Source: JACVRW01 sp963764665 (GTDB taxonomy: Bacteria; Actinomycetota; Thermoleophilia; Solirubrobacterales; Thermoleophilaceae). From it: a stretch of DNA of 64,000 nucleotides. The notes below the pieces were generated by a model. That model saw only the letters and a list, made by a program, of their open reading frames with translations. It searched no databases and was not told the DNA's origin. Below are positions 32,211 to 41,776 of the stretch, piece by piece. The stretch's first letter is position 1. Every line of letters starts with the position of its first letter. Made by a program: the position numbers and the translations under genes. The stretch lies in NCBI GenBank assembly GCA_963764665.1, contig CAVXTL010000026.1, positions 1 to 64,000 of the forward strand, given 5' to 3'.

Positions 32211-34553
32211 TTAGTAGGCCTTCTGCAGGCCGTCGGTGGGCGAGGCGGGTACCGGCGGCACGGTCGGTGCCGGGGTGAAGCCGAGGTTGGCGCGGTTGTG
32301 GTTCACGGGGAAGGTCGTGGGCATGGTCCCGGTGGCGCGGGCGTACGCGCAGGCCGTGGCGGCCATGGACGGCGCCACTGAGAACTCGCCGGCTCCGCCG
32401 GGCTCGTCGGCGGTCGGCGGCATGACGATCACCTGAAGGTCCCCGGGCGTGTTCCACTGACGCGTGTAGAACGCCGCGTCCCAGCTGCCCTCCAGGAAGT
32501 GCCCGTCCTTGAGGTGCAGGCTGTAGCTCAGAACCTGCCCGATCCCGTCCATGATCCCGCCCATCATCTGGGCCTCGAGGCCGAGCGGGTTCACCGGCAG
32601 TCCCACGTCCACGGCGCACACGGCCTTCGTCACGCGCGGCCCCGTGTGGGCGTTGGGGATGCTCCGGTTGACCGTGGCCGGCCGGCAGTCGATCTCGACG
32701 AGGCACGCGCAGTAGCCCTTGTACTCGCGGTGGACCCCCAGTCCCTGGGCGGTCCCGGCCGGCATCGCGCGGCCCCAGTTCCCCACCTGGGCGACCTTGT
32801 CGAGCACCGCGCGCATCCGGGCGTCCCGCAGGAAGCTGCGCCGGAACCGGTACGCGTCCTGCCCCATGGCCTTGGCGAGCTGATCGATGAGCAGCTCGCG
32901 CGGCGTGGTCACGTCCGGGCTGTAGACGTTGCGGACGGCGCTGGTGTTGAAGGTGTTGGCCTCGTAGATCTCGTTGAGGAGCTGCGTGACCACGCCGAAG
33001 TCGTAGGGCACGTTGGCGGTCAGGTTGAAGATCGCCTGCGAGTAGCCGAGGTTCGCGCCCGGGGGCGTGGCACCGAGAGCGCTGATCACCTCGCCGAACC
33101 CATGCCCCCAGTCCGTGGCCACGGCCGTGTTGCGCTGCTCGAAGGTGAGCACGTTCCCGCCGAGGTAGGTGGCCCGGACCCGGGAGGTGGTCATCGGGTG
33201 GACGCGGCCCTGGCGGAAGCTGTCGGTGCGGTGCCACAACAGCTTCACCGGCTTGCCGAGCTTCTGGGAGATCGCGGCGGCCTCGAAGGCGGCGTCGGCG
33301 AACAGGTGGCGGCCGAAGGATCCTCCGCCCTCGGTCACGTGCACCTTCACGCTGGTGATCGGGATGCCCAGGTTCAGGGCGATCTGCTCCTGGGCCCAGA
33401 TCGGCGTCTTGAGGCTGGACCAGATCTCGGCTCGGCCCGGCTTGACGTCCGCGATCGCGGTGTTCGTCTCCAGCGGGTCGCCGGCCCGGAACTGGAACGT
33501 GAACTTCTGCTCGATGGTCTTCGCCAGCAGGTTCACCGGCGGCGCCATCGGGAGCTCGGCGTTCTTGAGGTCGGCGAGCACCGTGGCGTCGGACTTGCCC
33601 TCCACCGTGCCGGCCCCCCAGTCCACGCTGAGCGCGCGGATCGCGTCGATGCACTGCCCGAACGTGTCGCCGCGGACCGCCACGCCGCCGGCCACGTACC
33701 TGGTGTGCGGGATGATCGCCACGTCGGTGATCCCGGGCATGGCCTTCACCTGGGTGAGGTTCCGGATCGAGCGCGCCGTCCCGTTGATCGTTGGCGGGCG
33801 GCAGACCATGGTGGGCTTGGCGCCCGCCACGTCGAGGTCCATCGCGAACCGCTTGCGGCCGGTCACGATGTCGAGCGCGTCCACCCGGCGCTGCGGCTTG
33901 CCGACCACGCGGAACTGCGACCGCGGCTTCAGCTGCGCCCGGACGGTCACGTTCTCGGACACGGCGGCCAGCTTGCTCAGCGAGCCGATCGTAACCGTGG
34001 CTCCGCCCGGAGCCGTGATCACGCCGTCGCGGATCGTCAGCTCCGCCGCCGAGACCCCGAGCTGGTTGGCCGCCGCCTCCAGCAGCGCGCCGCGCGCTAC
34101 GGCAGCCGCGGTGCGCACGGGGGTGAAGATGGCGTGCATCGTGTTGGACCCGCCCGTGATCTGGTTCCACACGAGCTCCGGACGGGCGTCCGCGAGCGTG
34201 ACGCGCACCCTGCCCACGGGTACGTCCATCTCCTCGGCGATCGTCATGGCCACGGCAGTGGTGATCCCCTGCCCGACCTCGGCGCGCGGCAGCGCGAACG
34301 ACACGGTCCCGTCAGGGTTGACCGCGATCGTGATCAGGTTCGCCGTCGGCCTGGCCGCGTCGGTGAGCAGGTCGGACAGGTCGTAGAGGTCGACCGGCTG
34401 GACGGTGGGTATCGCGGCCTTGGCCGAATCGGCCCCGAGCTGGGCGCCGGCCACCAGCGTGGGGGCGGCGATCAGATACCCGATGAAGCGGCGCCGTGAG
34501 ACCCCGGTGCCAACCGGCGTCTCGACCGTCCCCACGACCGTGCCTTCCCCCAC
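32211..34553 (-). CDS. Molybdopterin-binding hydroxylase large subunit, Tat-exported
   Basis: A 780-residue aldehyde oxidase/xanthine dehydrogenase-family catalytic subunit of the isoquinoline 1-oxidoreductase beta type. A twin-arginine signal (SRRRFIGYLIAAP, about 19-31) indicates folded export. ALPRAEVGQGITTAVAMTIAEEMDV, GGGSFGRHLFADAAFEAAAI and the C-terminal GAGEFSVAPSMAATACAYARATG (Glu base region) are family landmarks. It hydroxylates N-heterocycles or oxidises aldehydes with water-derived oxygen. Its partner 2Fe-2S subunit follows after 9 bases. No molybdenum cofactor genes are seen. Confidence 0.93.
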   Translation of the reverse strand: MGEGTVVGTVETPVGTGVSRRRFIGYLIAAPTLVAGAQLGADSAKAAIPTVQPVDLYDLSDLLTDAARPTANLITIAVNPDGTVSFALPRAEVGQGITTAVAMTIAEEMDVPVGRVRVTLADARPELVWNQITGGSNTMHAIFTPVRTAAAVARGALLEAAANQLGVSAAELTIRDGVITAPGGATVTIGSLSKLAAVSENVTVRAQLKPRSQFRVVGKPQRRVDALDIVTGRKRFAMDLDVAGAKPTMVCRPPTINGTARSIRNLTQVKAMPGITDVAIIPHTRYVAGGVAVRGDTFGQCIDAIRALSVDWGAGTVEGKSDATVLADLKNAELPMAPPVNLLAKTIEQKFTFQFRAGDPLETNTAIADVKPGRAEIWSSLKTPIWAQEQIALNLGIPITSVKVHVTEGGGSFGRHLFADAAFEAAAISQKLGKPVKLLWHRTDSFRQGRVHPMTTSRVRATYLGGNVLTFEQRNTAVATDWGHGFGEVISALGATPPGANLGYSQAIFNLTANVPYDFGVVTQLLNEIYEANTFNTSAVRNVYSPDVTTPRELLIDQLAKAMGQDAYRFRRSFLRDARMRAVLDKVAQVGNWGRAMPAGTAQGLGVHREYKGYCACLVEIDCRPATVNRSIPNAHTGPRVTKAVCAVDVGLPVNPLGLEAQMMGGIMDGIGQVLSYSLHLKDGHFLEGSWDAAFYTRQWNTPGDLQVIVMPPTADEPGGAGEFSVAPSMAATACAYARATGTMPTTFPVNHNRANLGFTPAPTVPPVPASPTDGLQKAY

Positions 34554-34593
34554 GCTGGGACCATCCTTCCCACTGGGGCGAAGAACTAGTCCC

Positions 34594-36945
34594 CTAGCGT
34601 GCGCGCTTGCTCGCCTTTGCCGGGCGGCCGCCGGTGACCGTGAAGGTCTGCTTGTTGTCCGACTGGCTCGAGGTGTTGCCTACGAACACGTTGATGCGCC
34701 CGTTCTCCACGACGAACCGGCCGCGGTTGTCGTAGAAGCCGACGTCGTCGCGGTCGAGCGACCAGGAGACCGGCTTGGTCTGTCCCGGCCGCAGCGCCAC
34801 GCGCGCGAATCCGCGCAGGCGGCGCACGGGCTGCGAGATGCTCGCCACCGGGTCGTTGATGTAGAGCTGCGCCACCTCGTCGCCGGCGCGGGCCCCGGTG
34901 TTCGTGACCCGGGCGCTCACCGTCACGCGACCGCGGCGCGCGTCCATCGTCCTCGCGCTGAGACGCACGCCGGAGATCCGGAACGTGGTGTAGCTGAGGC
35001 CGTGGCCGAACTCGTAGAGCGGCGCGCAGCTCTGGATGTCCCGGTGCCGCGAGTTGTATCTCGAGGCTGGGTCACAGGGCCGGCCCGTGGGCTTGTGGTT
35101 GTAGAAGATCGGCACCTGGCCCTCGTTGCGCGGGAACGTAACAGGGAGCTTCCCGCCGGGATTGACCTTGCCGTAGAGCACATCGGCCACCGCGTTGCCC
35201 GCCTCGACGCCCGGGAACCACGCCTCGAGGATGGCGGGCGATTCCTCGTGGACCCCGTCGAGCGTCAGCGGGCGCCCGTTGAAGAGCACGACCGCGAACG
35301 GCTTGCCGGTCGCCTTGATCGCATCGATCAGGTCCTCCTGCAGGCCGGGCAGGTCGAGCATCGAGCGCGACTCCGCCTCGCCGCTCATCTCGCGCGTCTC
35401 GCCCAGTGCGAGCACCACCTGGTCGGCCGCGCGGGCCGCGGCCACCGCTGCCGCGAAACCGGCGCTCGACGCGCACTCGTTATCCGGGTCGTACAGCTCG
35501 TTGTTGCTCAGCGTGCAGCCTGGCGTGAACGTCGTACTCGGGTTCTGCGCGCGCATGCCCTCGAAGAGCGACACCGCGTCGGCGTCGTCGCCGCGACCCC
35601 ACCAGGGTCCGAGCATGTCGTGCTTCGAGTTGCCGAGCGGGCCGATGACCGCCGTGCTCTTGGCCGGATCGAGCGGGAGCACCGGACCGTCGTTCTTGAG
35701 CAGGACCATCGAGCGCCCCGCCGCCCTGCGGGCAGCCGCGCGATTCTGGGGCAGCAGCTGCTTGCCCGCGGCCGCGCTCACGTCGACGTAGGGGTTCTCG
35801 AAGAGGCCGGCGCGGAACTTCACGCGCAGGACCCGCCGCACCGCGTCATCGATGCGCCGCATCGAGACCTCGTCGCTTGCCACGAGCCTGCGGCCGAAGT
35901 CGCGGAAGTTGGTCGACACCATCTCGGTGTCGGTGCCGGCGTTCAGGGCCAGGCGGGCGGCGTCCCTGCCGTCCTCGGCCACGCCGTGGCCGCAGGGGCC
36001 TTCCGCCGGATTCTCAGGCGGGCAGGCCCTCAGCTCGGCGACCGCCGTGTAGTCGCTCTCGACGAACCCGTCGAAGCCCCAGCGCTGCTTCAGCACGCGC
36101 GTCTCCAGGTAGCGATTTGCGCACCCCGGCACGCCGTTGATGGCGTTGAACGAGCACATGAGCGTGTCGGACCCCGCGTCGATGGCGGCCTTGAAGGGAG
36201 GCAGGTAGAAGTTCCAGAGCCGCTGCAGCGACATGTCGGTCGTGTTGTAGTCGCGGCCCGCGTCCGGCTCGCCGTAGGCGGCGAAGTGCTTGACGCTCGT
36301 GACCACTCGGTTGGGCGCGCTGTAGTCCGTGCCCTGGGCGCCCTTCACCCGCGCCGCGGCCATGACCGAGTTGAGATAGGGATCCTCGCCCGCGCCCTCG
36401 GAGATGCGGCCCCAGCGCGGCTCGTGCGAGAGGTCCACCATCGGGCTGTAGATCTGCTTGAGGCCGACCGCCGCCGACTCGAAGGCGCCGATGCGGTGGT
36501 CGGTCCGGGCTACCTGCGGGTCGAAGCTGCTGGCCGCGCCCAGTGGGATGGGGAAGATCGTCCGGAAGCCGTGAATCGTGTCGAAGGCGAACAGGATCGG
36601 GATGTGTAGCCGCGAGTTCTCGACGGCGTCGCGCTGGTAGCGGTTGATGAGCACAGGGTCGGTCTCGCTGAAGACGCTGCCCACCGGCTTGCGCGCCTCC
36701 GCGGGGTTGTCCTTCATCTGGCCGTCCGAGAGCAGGGTCAGCTGGTTGAGCTTCTCGTTGAGCGTCATCCGCCGCAGGAGCGAGTCGATCCGGCGCTCGG
36801 TCTGGCGGTCGAGGCGCTGCGCCACGGCCTGCAGCGCCGCGCGGTCGCGGGTGCGCTTCTTGGCGGCCAGCGCCGGCAACGCGGCGAGCAGGCATGACGC
36901 CAGCGTCACGACGACGATCGCGTGCAGAGAAAACCTTCGACCCAT
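34594..36945 (-). CDS. Secreted GH3 beta-glucosidase (BglX-like)
   Basis: A 783-residue exported enzyme: signal peptide (about 1-27), GH3 N-terminal barrel (about 50-380), C-terminal alpha/beta sandwich and fibronectin type III-like domain (about 690-770). The nucleophile Asp lies in GFDGFVESDYTAV; the acid region is LALGETREMSGEAESR. KHFAAYGEPDAGRDYNTTDMS and the GVEAGNAVADVLYG segment are characteristic. It releases glucose from cello-oligosaccharides and other beta-glucosides. With the GH6-like protein at 19.5 kb it points to plant polymer use, although that partner looks catalytically dead. Confidence 0.93.
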   Translation of the reverse strand: MGRRFSLHAIVVVTLASCLLAALPALAAKKRTRDRAALQAVAQRLDRQTERRIDSLLRRMTLNEKLNQLTLLSDGQMKDNPAEARKPVGSVFSETDPVLINRYQRDAVENSRLHIPILFAFDTIHGFRTIFPIPLGAASSFDPQVARTDHRIGAFESAAVGLKQIYSPMVDLSHEPRWGRISEGAGEDPYLNSVMAAARVKGAQGTDYSAPNRVVTSVKHFAAYGEPDAGRDYNTTDMSLQRLWNFYLPPFKAAIDAGSDTLMCSFNAINGVPGCANRYLETRVLKQRWGFDGFVESDYTAVAELRACPPENPAEGPCGHGVAEDGRDAARLALNAGTDTEMVSTNFRDFGRRLVASDEVSMRRIDDAVRRVLRVKFRAGLFENPYVDVSAAAGKQLLPQNRAAARRAAGRSMVLLKNDGPVLPLDPAKSTAVIGPLGNSKHDMLGPWWGRGDDADAVSLFEGMRAQNPSTTFTPGCTLSNNELYDPDNECASSAGFAAAVAAARAADQVVLALGETREMSGEAESRSMLDLPGLQEDLIDAIKATGKPFAVVLFNGRPLTLDGVHEESPAILEAWFPGVEAGNAVADVLYGKVNPGGKLPVTFPRNEGQVPIFYNHKPTGRPCDPASRYNSRHRDIQSCAPLYEFGHGLSYTTFRISGVRLSARTMDARRGRVTVSARVTNTGARAGDEVAQLYINDPVASISQPVRRLRGFARVALRPGQTKPVSWSLDRDDVGFYDNRGRFVVENGRINVFVGNTSSQSDNKQTFTVTGGRPAKASKRAR

Positions 36946-37027
36946 GATCCATCCCTCCCTAGATGATGCGGCGGCAGCCCGCGAGTCGGATATCCCCGAA
37001 GCCCCGGCCGCGCAAACGCCCGCCGGC

Positions 37028-38323
37028 TCAGCAGGGCGGCAGCGCGCCGACCGTCGGAGCGGCGAGCGGGTCCGGCGCGGGCGCCTCGGGGCCGCCGGCC
37101 GGCTCGCCGGCGAACGCGATCGTCATCACGAACGGTCCGCGGGGGAGGGTCTTGCCCTGGCAGATGCCGACCGGGCGGCCGAGCGCGCGATTGAACACGA
37201 CCGTGCTCCTCGCATGTCCCTCCGCCCAGCGGTAGGGGTTCGGGTTCGAGCGGATCGCCGACGTGTTGGCGATCAGCGCCGTGCCGCGCACCGGCTTGCC
37301 GAGGGCGCTGGTGCGCCACGGGGTGCCGATCACGACCGCGTGGTGGGTCGCGTCGGGGCCGGTGAAGCTGTTGCCCATCACCTTCGTGTCGTCGTCCTCC
37401 ACGCGGACGCCGTAGGTGACGTCGCGGAAGCTGTTGGCCAGGATCCTGTTGCGCGCTGCGCGGTCGAGCGCGACCCAGGTGATTCCCTGCTTGACGTAGG
37501 TGGGGTCGCTGCACTCCATCGGCAGCGTGCTCTCGCCCATGCGCGAGCCGACCCAGACGCCGTTGACCCCGCCCTCGAAGCGGTTGGCCACGATCACGTT
37601 GTCGTCGGCGCCGTAGCGGCGCTGGAACCAGCGCTCCGGCCTGCTGTTCACGTACTCGCCGCAGTTGGTGTAGAGGAAGATGCCGCCCGCGGAGTTGCCC
37701 TCGAAGCTGTTGCCGGCCACGAGGTTGCGCCGCGAGCCGTCGATCGAGAGGCCCTCGCGCCCGATCCCCCAGAAGCGGAAGCGGGCGCCGGCGAAGGAGA
37801 AGATCGACCCACCGGGGCCGTTCTCGCGGAAGCCGTTGTCGCGAAAGCTGTTGCCAAGCACGACGTTGTCGGTCGTGCCGGCCTCGAGGTACACGCCGCT
37901 GCTTCCCGCCCCCGTGATCGTGGAGTGACGGATCGTCGTGCGGGTCACGTAGCCGTCGACGAAGATCCCCACGCCCCTGGACCCGGACACCTGGGTGCGC
38001 TCGATCAGCACGTCGCGGATCCCGTGGTCGTACTCGTGTCCGGCGGCCAGGGCGCGAAAGCCCTCGCGCGTGATCCGGATGCTGTTGAGGAACCCGCGTA
38101 CGACGCAGTTGCGGATCGTCACGCGCGACAGGTCCGCGTCTGCGGGAGCTCGAACCTCGATCCCCGTGGCGCCCCGGCCGGTCCCGTCGATCACGGCGCC
38201 GCGGCAGTCGAGCGTGACCTTCGAGGCGGTGATGTCGAAGCCGCGCGTGTACACACACGCCGGGTCGAGCCGCGCGCTGGCGGAGAGCGTCGTGCGCTCG
38301 TCGGCGGACGCGCACGGCACCAC
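37028..38323 (-). CDS. Secreted right-handed parallel beta-helix protein
   Basis: A protein of at least 431 residues built of parallel beta-helix rungs with N-x-I/V-x-x-N-x-F repeats (NVVLGNSFRDNG, NLVAGNSFEGNSAGG, NVIVANRFEGGVNG, NRILANSFRDVTYG), like NosD/periplasmic copper-binding or pectate-lyase-type proteins. A GTG at 38323 is the first canonical start, but codons upstream in the same frame spell an evident signal peptide (ARAVVLCLALIAPASA). The only start-like codon before it is an ATA at 38404, so either a noncanonical start or an indel exists. Ligand or enzymatic role unknown. Confidence 0.75.
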   Translation of the reverse strand: MVPCASADERTTLSASARLDPACVYTRGFDITASKVTLDCRGAVIDGTGRGATGIEVRAPADADLSRVTIRNCVVRGFLNSIRITREGFRALAAGHEYDHGIRDVLIERTQVSGSRGVGIFVDGYVTRTTIRHSTITGAGSSGVYLEAGTTDNVVLGNSFRDNGFRENGPGGSIFSFAGARFRFWGIGREGLSIDGSRRNLVAGNSFEGNSAGGIFLYTNCGEYVNSRPERWFQRRYGADDNVIVANRFEGGVNGVWVGSRMGESTLPMECSDPTYVKQGITWVALDRAARNRILANSFRDVTYGVRVEDDDTKVMGNSFTGPDATHHAVVIGTPWRTSALGKPVRGTALIANTSAIRSNPNPYRWAEGHARSTVVFNRALGRPVGICQGKTLPRGPFVMTIAFAGEPAGGPEAPAPDPLAAPTVGALPPC

Positions 38324-38438
38324 CGGCGGGGCGGAGCGATGCGGCGTGGCCGCGGCCGACGCGGGAGCGATCAGCGCAAGACAGAGGACGACGGCCCTCG
38401 CTATGTACCGGTGGCGAGGGTCGATGCGGCGAGCATAT

Positions 38439-40349
38439 CTAGGGAGCGGGAGTGCTGAGCCGCACGGCGCGGCCGCCGATGGTGCCCCTGATCGACGCGA
38501 CCGCGCGGGGGGCGCGGGTGCTCCAGCCGATGCGCAGGAAGCCCCGGCGCGCGCCGGCCAGCCGCAACCGCGCGCGGACCGTGCCGGCGCGCCGGTTCCA
38601 CTCCACCGAGCCGCTGACAGCGAGGTCGCTGACGAAGCGCACGCCCTTCAGCCGCAGGCGGATCGGGCTGTACGCGAGGTACTCGCCCGACGCCGTGAAG
38701 CTTCCGCCGCGCAGGCCGTGGCCGCGCGAGCCGTACATCAGCCACCAGCGCGCGAGCGCGTCTCCCACGCTCCAGTTGGCCGCCCAGGCGCCGCGCCGGT
38801 CGCCGGCGTTCGAGCGGTCGCCCGGCCCCGCCTCGCCGGAGAGCGGGACGCCCGCCAGCCGGCGCGGGAACTCGGGCACCACGTGGATCTCCGGGGTGCG
38901 CTGGGCGCAGCTCACGTCGCCCGGCTCGAGCGTGGTGAGGAAGCGCCGCACGATCCCCGAGGCGCAGTTGGCGTAGTCCGCCAGCGCCGTCACGTGTCCC
39001 ACGTTCGGCACCGTCACGAAGGTCGAGCGCGGGAAGAGAGCCGCCGCGGCGGCGGAGTCGCCGATCGGGGTGATGGCGTCCAGGTCGCCGTCGAGCACCA
39101 GCACCGGCATGTCCGGATAGGTGGCGCCGGCCGGGACCGGCGGGTCGGGATACCTCTGCGCCGGCCATTCCAGGCAGCCCGTGACCAGCTGATCGATGTA
39201 GAGCGAGCGCAGCCACTGGTTCTTCGGGAACGGCGCGAAGTCGGCCGGGTCGATCAGCGCACGGGCGGCGGCCAGCTGCCGGCGTCGCTCGGCGAAGGAC
39301 GCGGCCGGGTCCCAGATCGTCGGGTAGTCGTGGCACGCGACCGCTGCGTAGGCGCCCTCCGAGTAGCTCTTCACCGGTCCGCCGCCGGTGTACGGGAGAT
39401 CCTCGGCGGCCAGCCTCAGGAGCGGGGCGCGATCGCCGCGCTCGTAGGCGCGCAGCGCGGCCAGGAGGTCGCGGTAGATCGTGTAGTAGAAGGAGCCGTC
39501 ACCGGCCATCTGGCCGAGCGATGCGCCGTCGAGCCTGATCCGGTGGCGGCCCCCGTCGGCGTCGCGTCCGGTGGCCACGAGCGGCTTGGCTGCGAGTCGC
39601 AGCGACCATCGGCGCAGCTCGGCCAGCGCGTCCACGCCGCCGCAGCCGCCCGAGCGCCGGCACGTCTCCGGCCAGGCGAACCGCAGCGCCACGGACTCCT
39701 GTCGCGCCCAGGGGTCGAAGCCCGCCACCGGGAAGGCGGCATCGAGCACCACCGAGCGCACCCGCTCGCGGTGCCGCACCGCGAACGTCTGGGCGAAGTA
39801 CGTGCCGTAGGAGTCGCCGTAGATGTTCACGACCGGCACGCGGAGCCTGTCGAGCACCGCAGCGAGATCGTCGGCGGCCGCGCCCGTGCCGTAGGCGTTC
39901 GCGCGCCGGCCGAGCTGGCGCGCGCAGCGCCCGACCTCGCGCGCGTAGACCCCCTTGCCGGCCTGGAGCCGCTTGCAGTTGATCGCGCCGGAGCGGCCGG
40001 TGCCGCGGTTGTCCATCACGATCAGGTCGTGACGCCGGTGCAGCCCGCCGAGCATGAACAGGTACGACTCGGCCGAGTCGATCGTGGGGTACCCGGGGCC
40101 GCCCTCCGCCCCGACGATGGGCTCCAGCGCGGGCTTCGAGCGGTCGGTGCGCGGGAACACGCGGAAGTGCACCCGCAGCTTGGCGCCGCCGCCGTCCGGC
40201 GCCCCACGGAACAGCGGTACGCGCACCGACCCGCAGCGTGCGGTCCGGTCGTCGGGACAGCGCTTCGTGGCCGCGGCCGCGGCCACGCCGGCAGGCAGCA
40301 CGGTCAGCGCCACCGTCACCGCGATCAGCCCAGCCAGGCGAGCCCTCAT
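38439..40349 (-). CDS. Secreted TAP-like alpha/beta hydrolase (peptidase S33 type)
   Basis: A 636-residue exported protein: signal peptide (about 1-26), alpha/beta hydrolase of the prolyl aminopeptidase/tripeptidyl aminopeptidase type with VGAEGGPGYPT (oxyanion region), nucleophile elbow GDSYGTYFAQTFA, acid in LDGDLDAITP and His in NVGHVTALADYANC. A further C-terminal beta-rich domain of about 130 residues (SFTASGEYLAYSPIRLRLKG onward) is unassigned. It should cleave N-terminal peptides or esters outside the cell. Divergent from the epoxide-hydrolase-like gene at 40381. Confidence 0.88.
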   Translation of the reverse strand: MRARLAGLIAVTVALTVLPAGVAAAAATKRCPDDRTARCGSVRVPLFRGAPDGGGAKLRVHFRVFPRTDRSKPALEPIVGAEGGPGYPTIDSAESYLFMLGGLHRRHDLIVMDNRGTGRSGAINCKRLQAGKGVYAREVGRCARQLGRRANAYGTGAAADDLAAVLDRLRVPVVNIYGDSYGTYFAQTFAVRHRERVRSVVLDAAFPVAGFDPWARQESVALRFAWPETCRRSGGCGGVDALAELRRWSLRLAAKPLVATGRDADGGRHRIRLDGASLGQMAGDGSFYYTIYRDLLAALRAYERGDRAPLLRLAAEDLPYTGGGPVKSYSEGAYAAVACHDYPTIWDPAASFAERRRQLAAARALIDPADFAPFPKNQWLRSLYIDQLVTGCLEWPAQRYPDPPVPAGATYPDMPVLVLDGDLDAITPIGDSAAAAALFPRSTFVTVPNVGHVTALADYANCASGIVRRFLTTLEPGDVSCAQRTPEIHVVPEFPRRLAGVPLSGEAGPGDRSNAGDRRGAWAANWSVGDALARWWLMYGSRGHGLRGGSFTASGEYLAYSPIRLRLKGVRFVSDLAVSGSVEWNRRAGTVRARLRLAGARRGFLRIGWSTRAPRAVASIRGTIGGRAVRLSTPAP

Positions 40350-40380
40350 CGAGGCGCGAGCCTACTTGTATAAGTCCGGC

Positions 40381-41256
40381 ATGGCGCAGCCGCCCATGCC
40401 GCACGTCGACGGCGTGATCCATCGCGATGTGGAGGCGGCCGGGATCCGCTTCCACGTGGCCGAGGCGGGGGCGGGCGAGCCGGTGGTGCTACTCCACGGC
40501 TGGCCGCAGAGCTGGTACTGCTGGCGCAAGTTGATCCCGCTGCTGGCGCCGTACCGGCGGGTGATCGCTGCCGACATGCGCGGGTTCGGGTGGAGCGACG
40601 CGCCGCCGGGCCGCTACGACAAGCAGACGATGGCCGACGACCTGATCGCGCTGCTCGACGCGCTCGGGCTCGAGCGGGTCGACCTGATCGCGCACGACTG
40701 GGGCGCGTGGGCGGGGTTCATCGCATGTCTCGACCACCCCGAGCGGATCCGGCGCTACCTCGCGCTGAACATGTACGCGCCCTGGCCGCCGCCACCCTCG
40801 CCCAGAGGCTTGCTCGGCGTGTGGCGGCTGTGGTACCAGGCGGCCCTCGCGACGCCGGGGCTCGGCGCCGCGCTGATCCGGCGCACCGACTTCGTCAAGC
40901 GGGTGATCGCCACTGGAGCGGTCCAGTCCGGCGTGTGGACCGACGCGGACCTGGAGACGTTCGCGGCCGTGCTGCGCGAGCCCGCCCGGGCGCGCGCGTC
41001 CGTACGGCTCTACCGGACCTTCCTGTTGCGGGAGGCGGGCCCGTACCTGGCCGGCCGCGCCCGCGGGCGGCGCCTGAGCGTGCCGACATTGCTGCTGCAC
41101 GGCACCAAGGACCTCGCGGTGGACCACCGGCAGCTCGGCGGATGGGAGCCGTGGGCCGACGACATGCGCGTCGAGCTGCGCGACGACTCGGCCCATTTCA
41201 TCGCCGAGGAGCTGCCGGAGGTGGTGGCCGCCCGCGCGCGGGCGCACTTCGGCTAG
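40381..41256 (+). CDS. Epoxide hydrolase-like alpha/beta hydrolase
   Basis: A 291-residue enzyme with Asp nucleophile in AHDWGAWAG (about 110-118), HGWPQSWYCWRKL as the oxyanion/cap junction, DMRGFGWSDAPPGRYDK, acid GTKDLAVD and catalytic His in DDSAHFIAEE. HDWG is typical for epoxide hydrolase and haloalkane dehalogenase branches. The Trp next to the nucleophile is present, so dehalogenation is possible. The ATG at 40381 is the first start after the divergent signal-peptide gene, and its stop overlaps the tautomerase gene 3' end by 4 bases. Confidence 0.9.
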   Translation: MAQPPMPHVDGVIHRDVEAAGIRFHVAEAGAGEPVVLLHGWPQSWYCWRKLIPLLAPYRRVIAADMRGFGWSDAPPGRYDKQTMADDLIALLDALGLERVDLIAHDWGAWAGFIACLDHPERIRRYLALNMYAPWPPPPSPRGLLGVWRLWYQAALATPGLGAALIRRTDFVKRVIATGAVQSGVWTDADLETFAAVLREPARARASVRLYRTFLLREAGPYLAGRARGRRLSVPTLLLHGTKDLAVDHRQLGGWEPWADDMRVELRDDSAHFIAEELPEVVAARARAHFG

Positions 41257-41702
41257 GCCGGAGCGGCCGCCTTGTCCCGCTCCGCCTTCGCGGCCTCGCG
41301 CAGTTGCTCGAAGCGGATGATCTGGCCGCCGGCGCCCCAGTTGCCCTCGGCGATCTCATGCACCAGCACCCACACGCGGATGCTCTCCTCCTCCGCCAAG
41401 CCGGCCGCCTCGCGGATCAGCTTCGTGAACTCCTCCACGAGGCCGGCGCGGCGACGGTCGCTGAGCCCGCCCTGGGGAACGCTCACGTCGACCACGAACT
41501 GGCTGAGCTCGGCGGGACCGTCCGCGGTGAACACCGCGCCGGGCGCCAGCTCGTGCACGTGGACCCACGAGATCGAGCGGAAGAACTCGGTGTCCGGCGC
41601 TCCCTCCCAGCGCAGCATCGACTCGGCCAGTCGCTGCGGCAGCTCGCGCTTCGCCTCGTCCGACAGGGCTCCGGCGGGGTAGGTCAGCTCGACTCTCGGC
41701 AC
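41253..41702 (-). CDS. Tandem 4-oxalocrotonate tautomerase-like protein
   Basis: A 149-residue protein with two tautomerase-like beta-alpha-beta units: PRVELTYPAGALSDEAKRELPQRLAE and FVVDVSVPQGGLSDRRRAGLVEEFTKLIREA followed by RVWVLVHEIAEGNWGAGGQ. Starting at GTG 41702 puts Pro2 at the mature N-terminus, the catalytic base of the superfamily, and an AGGAGA ribosome site lies 7 bases upstream. An earlier in-frame ATG would bury the Pro. The second unit has Val in place of its own Pro, so only the first is likely active. Fused pairs are known in the superfamily. Confidence 0.82.
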   Translation of the reverse strand: MPRVELTYPAGALSDEAKRELPQRLAESMLRWEGAPDTEFFRSISWVHVHELAPGAVFTADGPAELSQFVVDVSVPQGGLSDRRRAGLVEEFTKLIREAAGLAEEESIRVWVLVHEIAEGNWGAGGQIIRFEQLREAAKAERDKAAAPA

Positions 41703-41776
41703 GTTCGCTCTCCTGTTCGCGGGGGTGTGGAGCACGATACATCTCACGAAACGAGAGGTGCCGGCGTTGTCATCGC

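Noticed and set aside
31702..34170. An 822-codon frame overlapping the molybdenum hydroxylase subunits
   Set aside because: Low-complexity Arg/Ala/Gly translation in another frame of well-supported genes.
34594..38323. A cellulosome-like or dedicated cellulose cluster
   Set aside because: Only one active-looking glycosidase (GH3) is present; no cohesin, dockerin or carbohydrate-binding domains are visible, and the GH6-like protein is 15 kb away and lacks its Asp residues.
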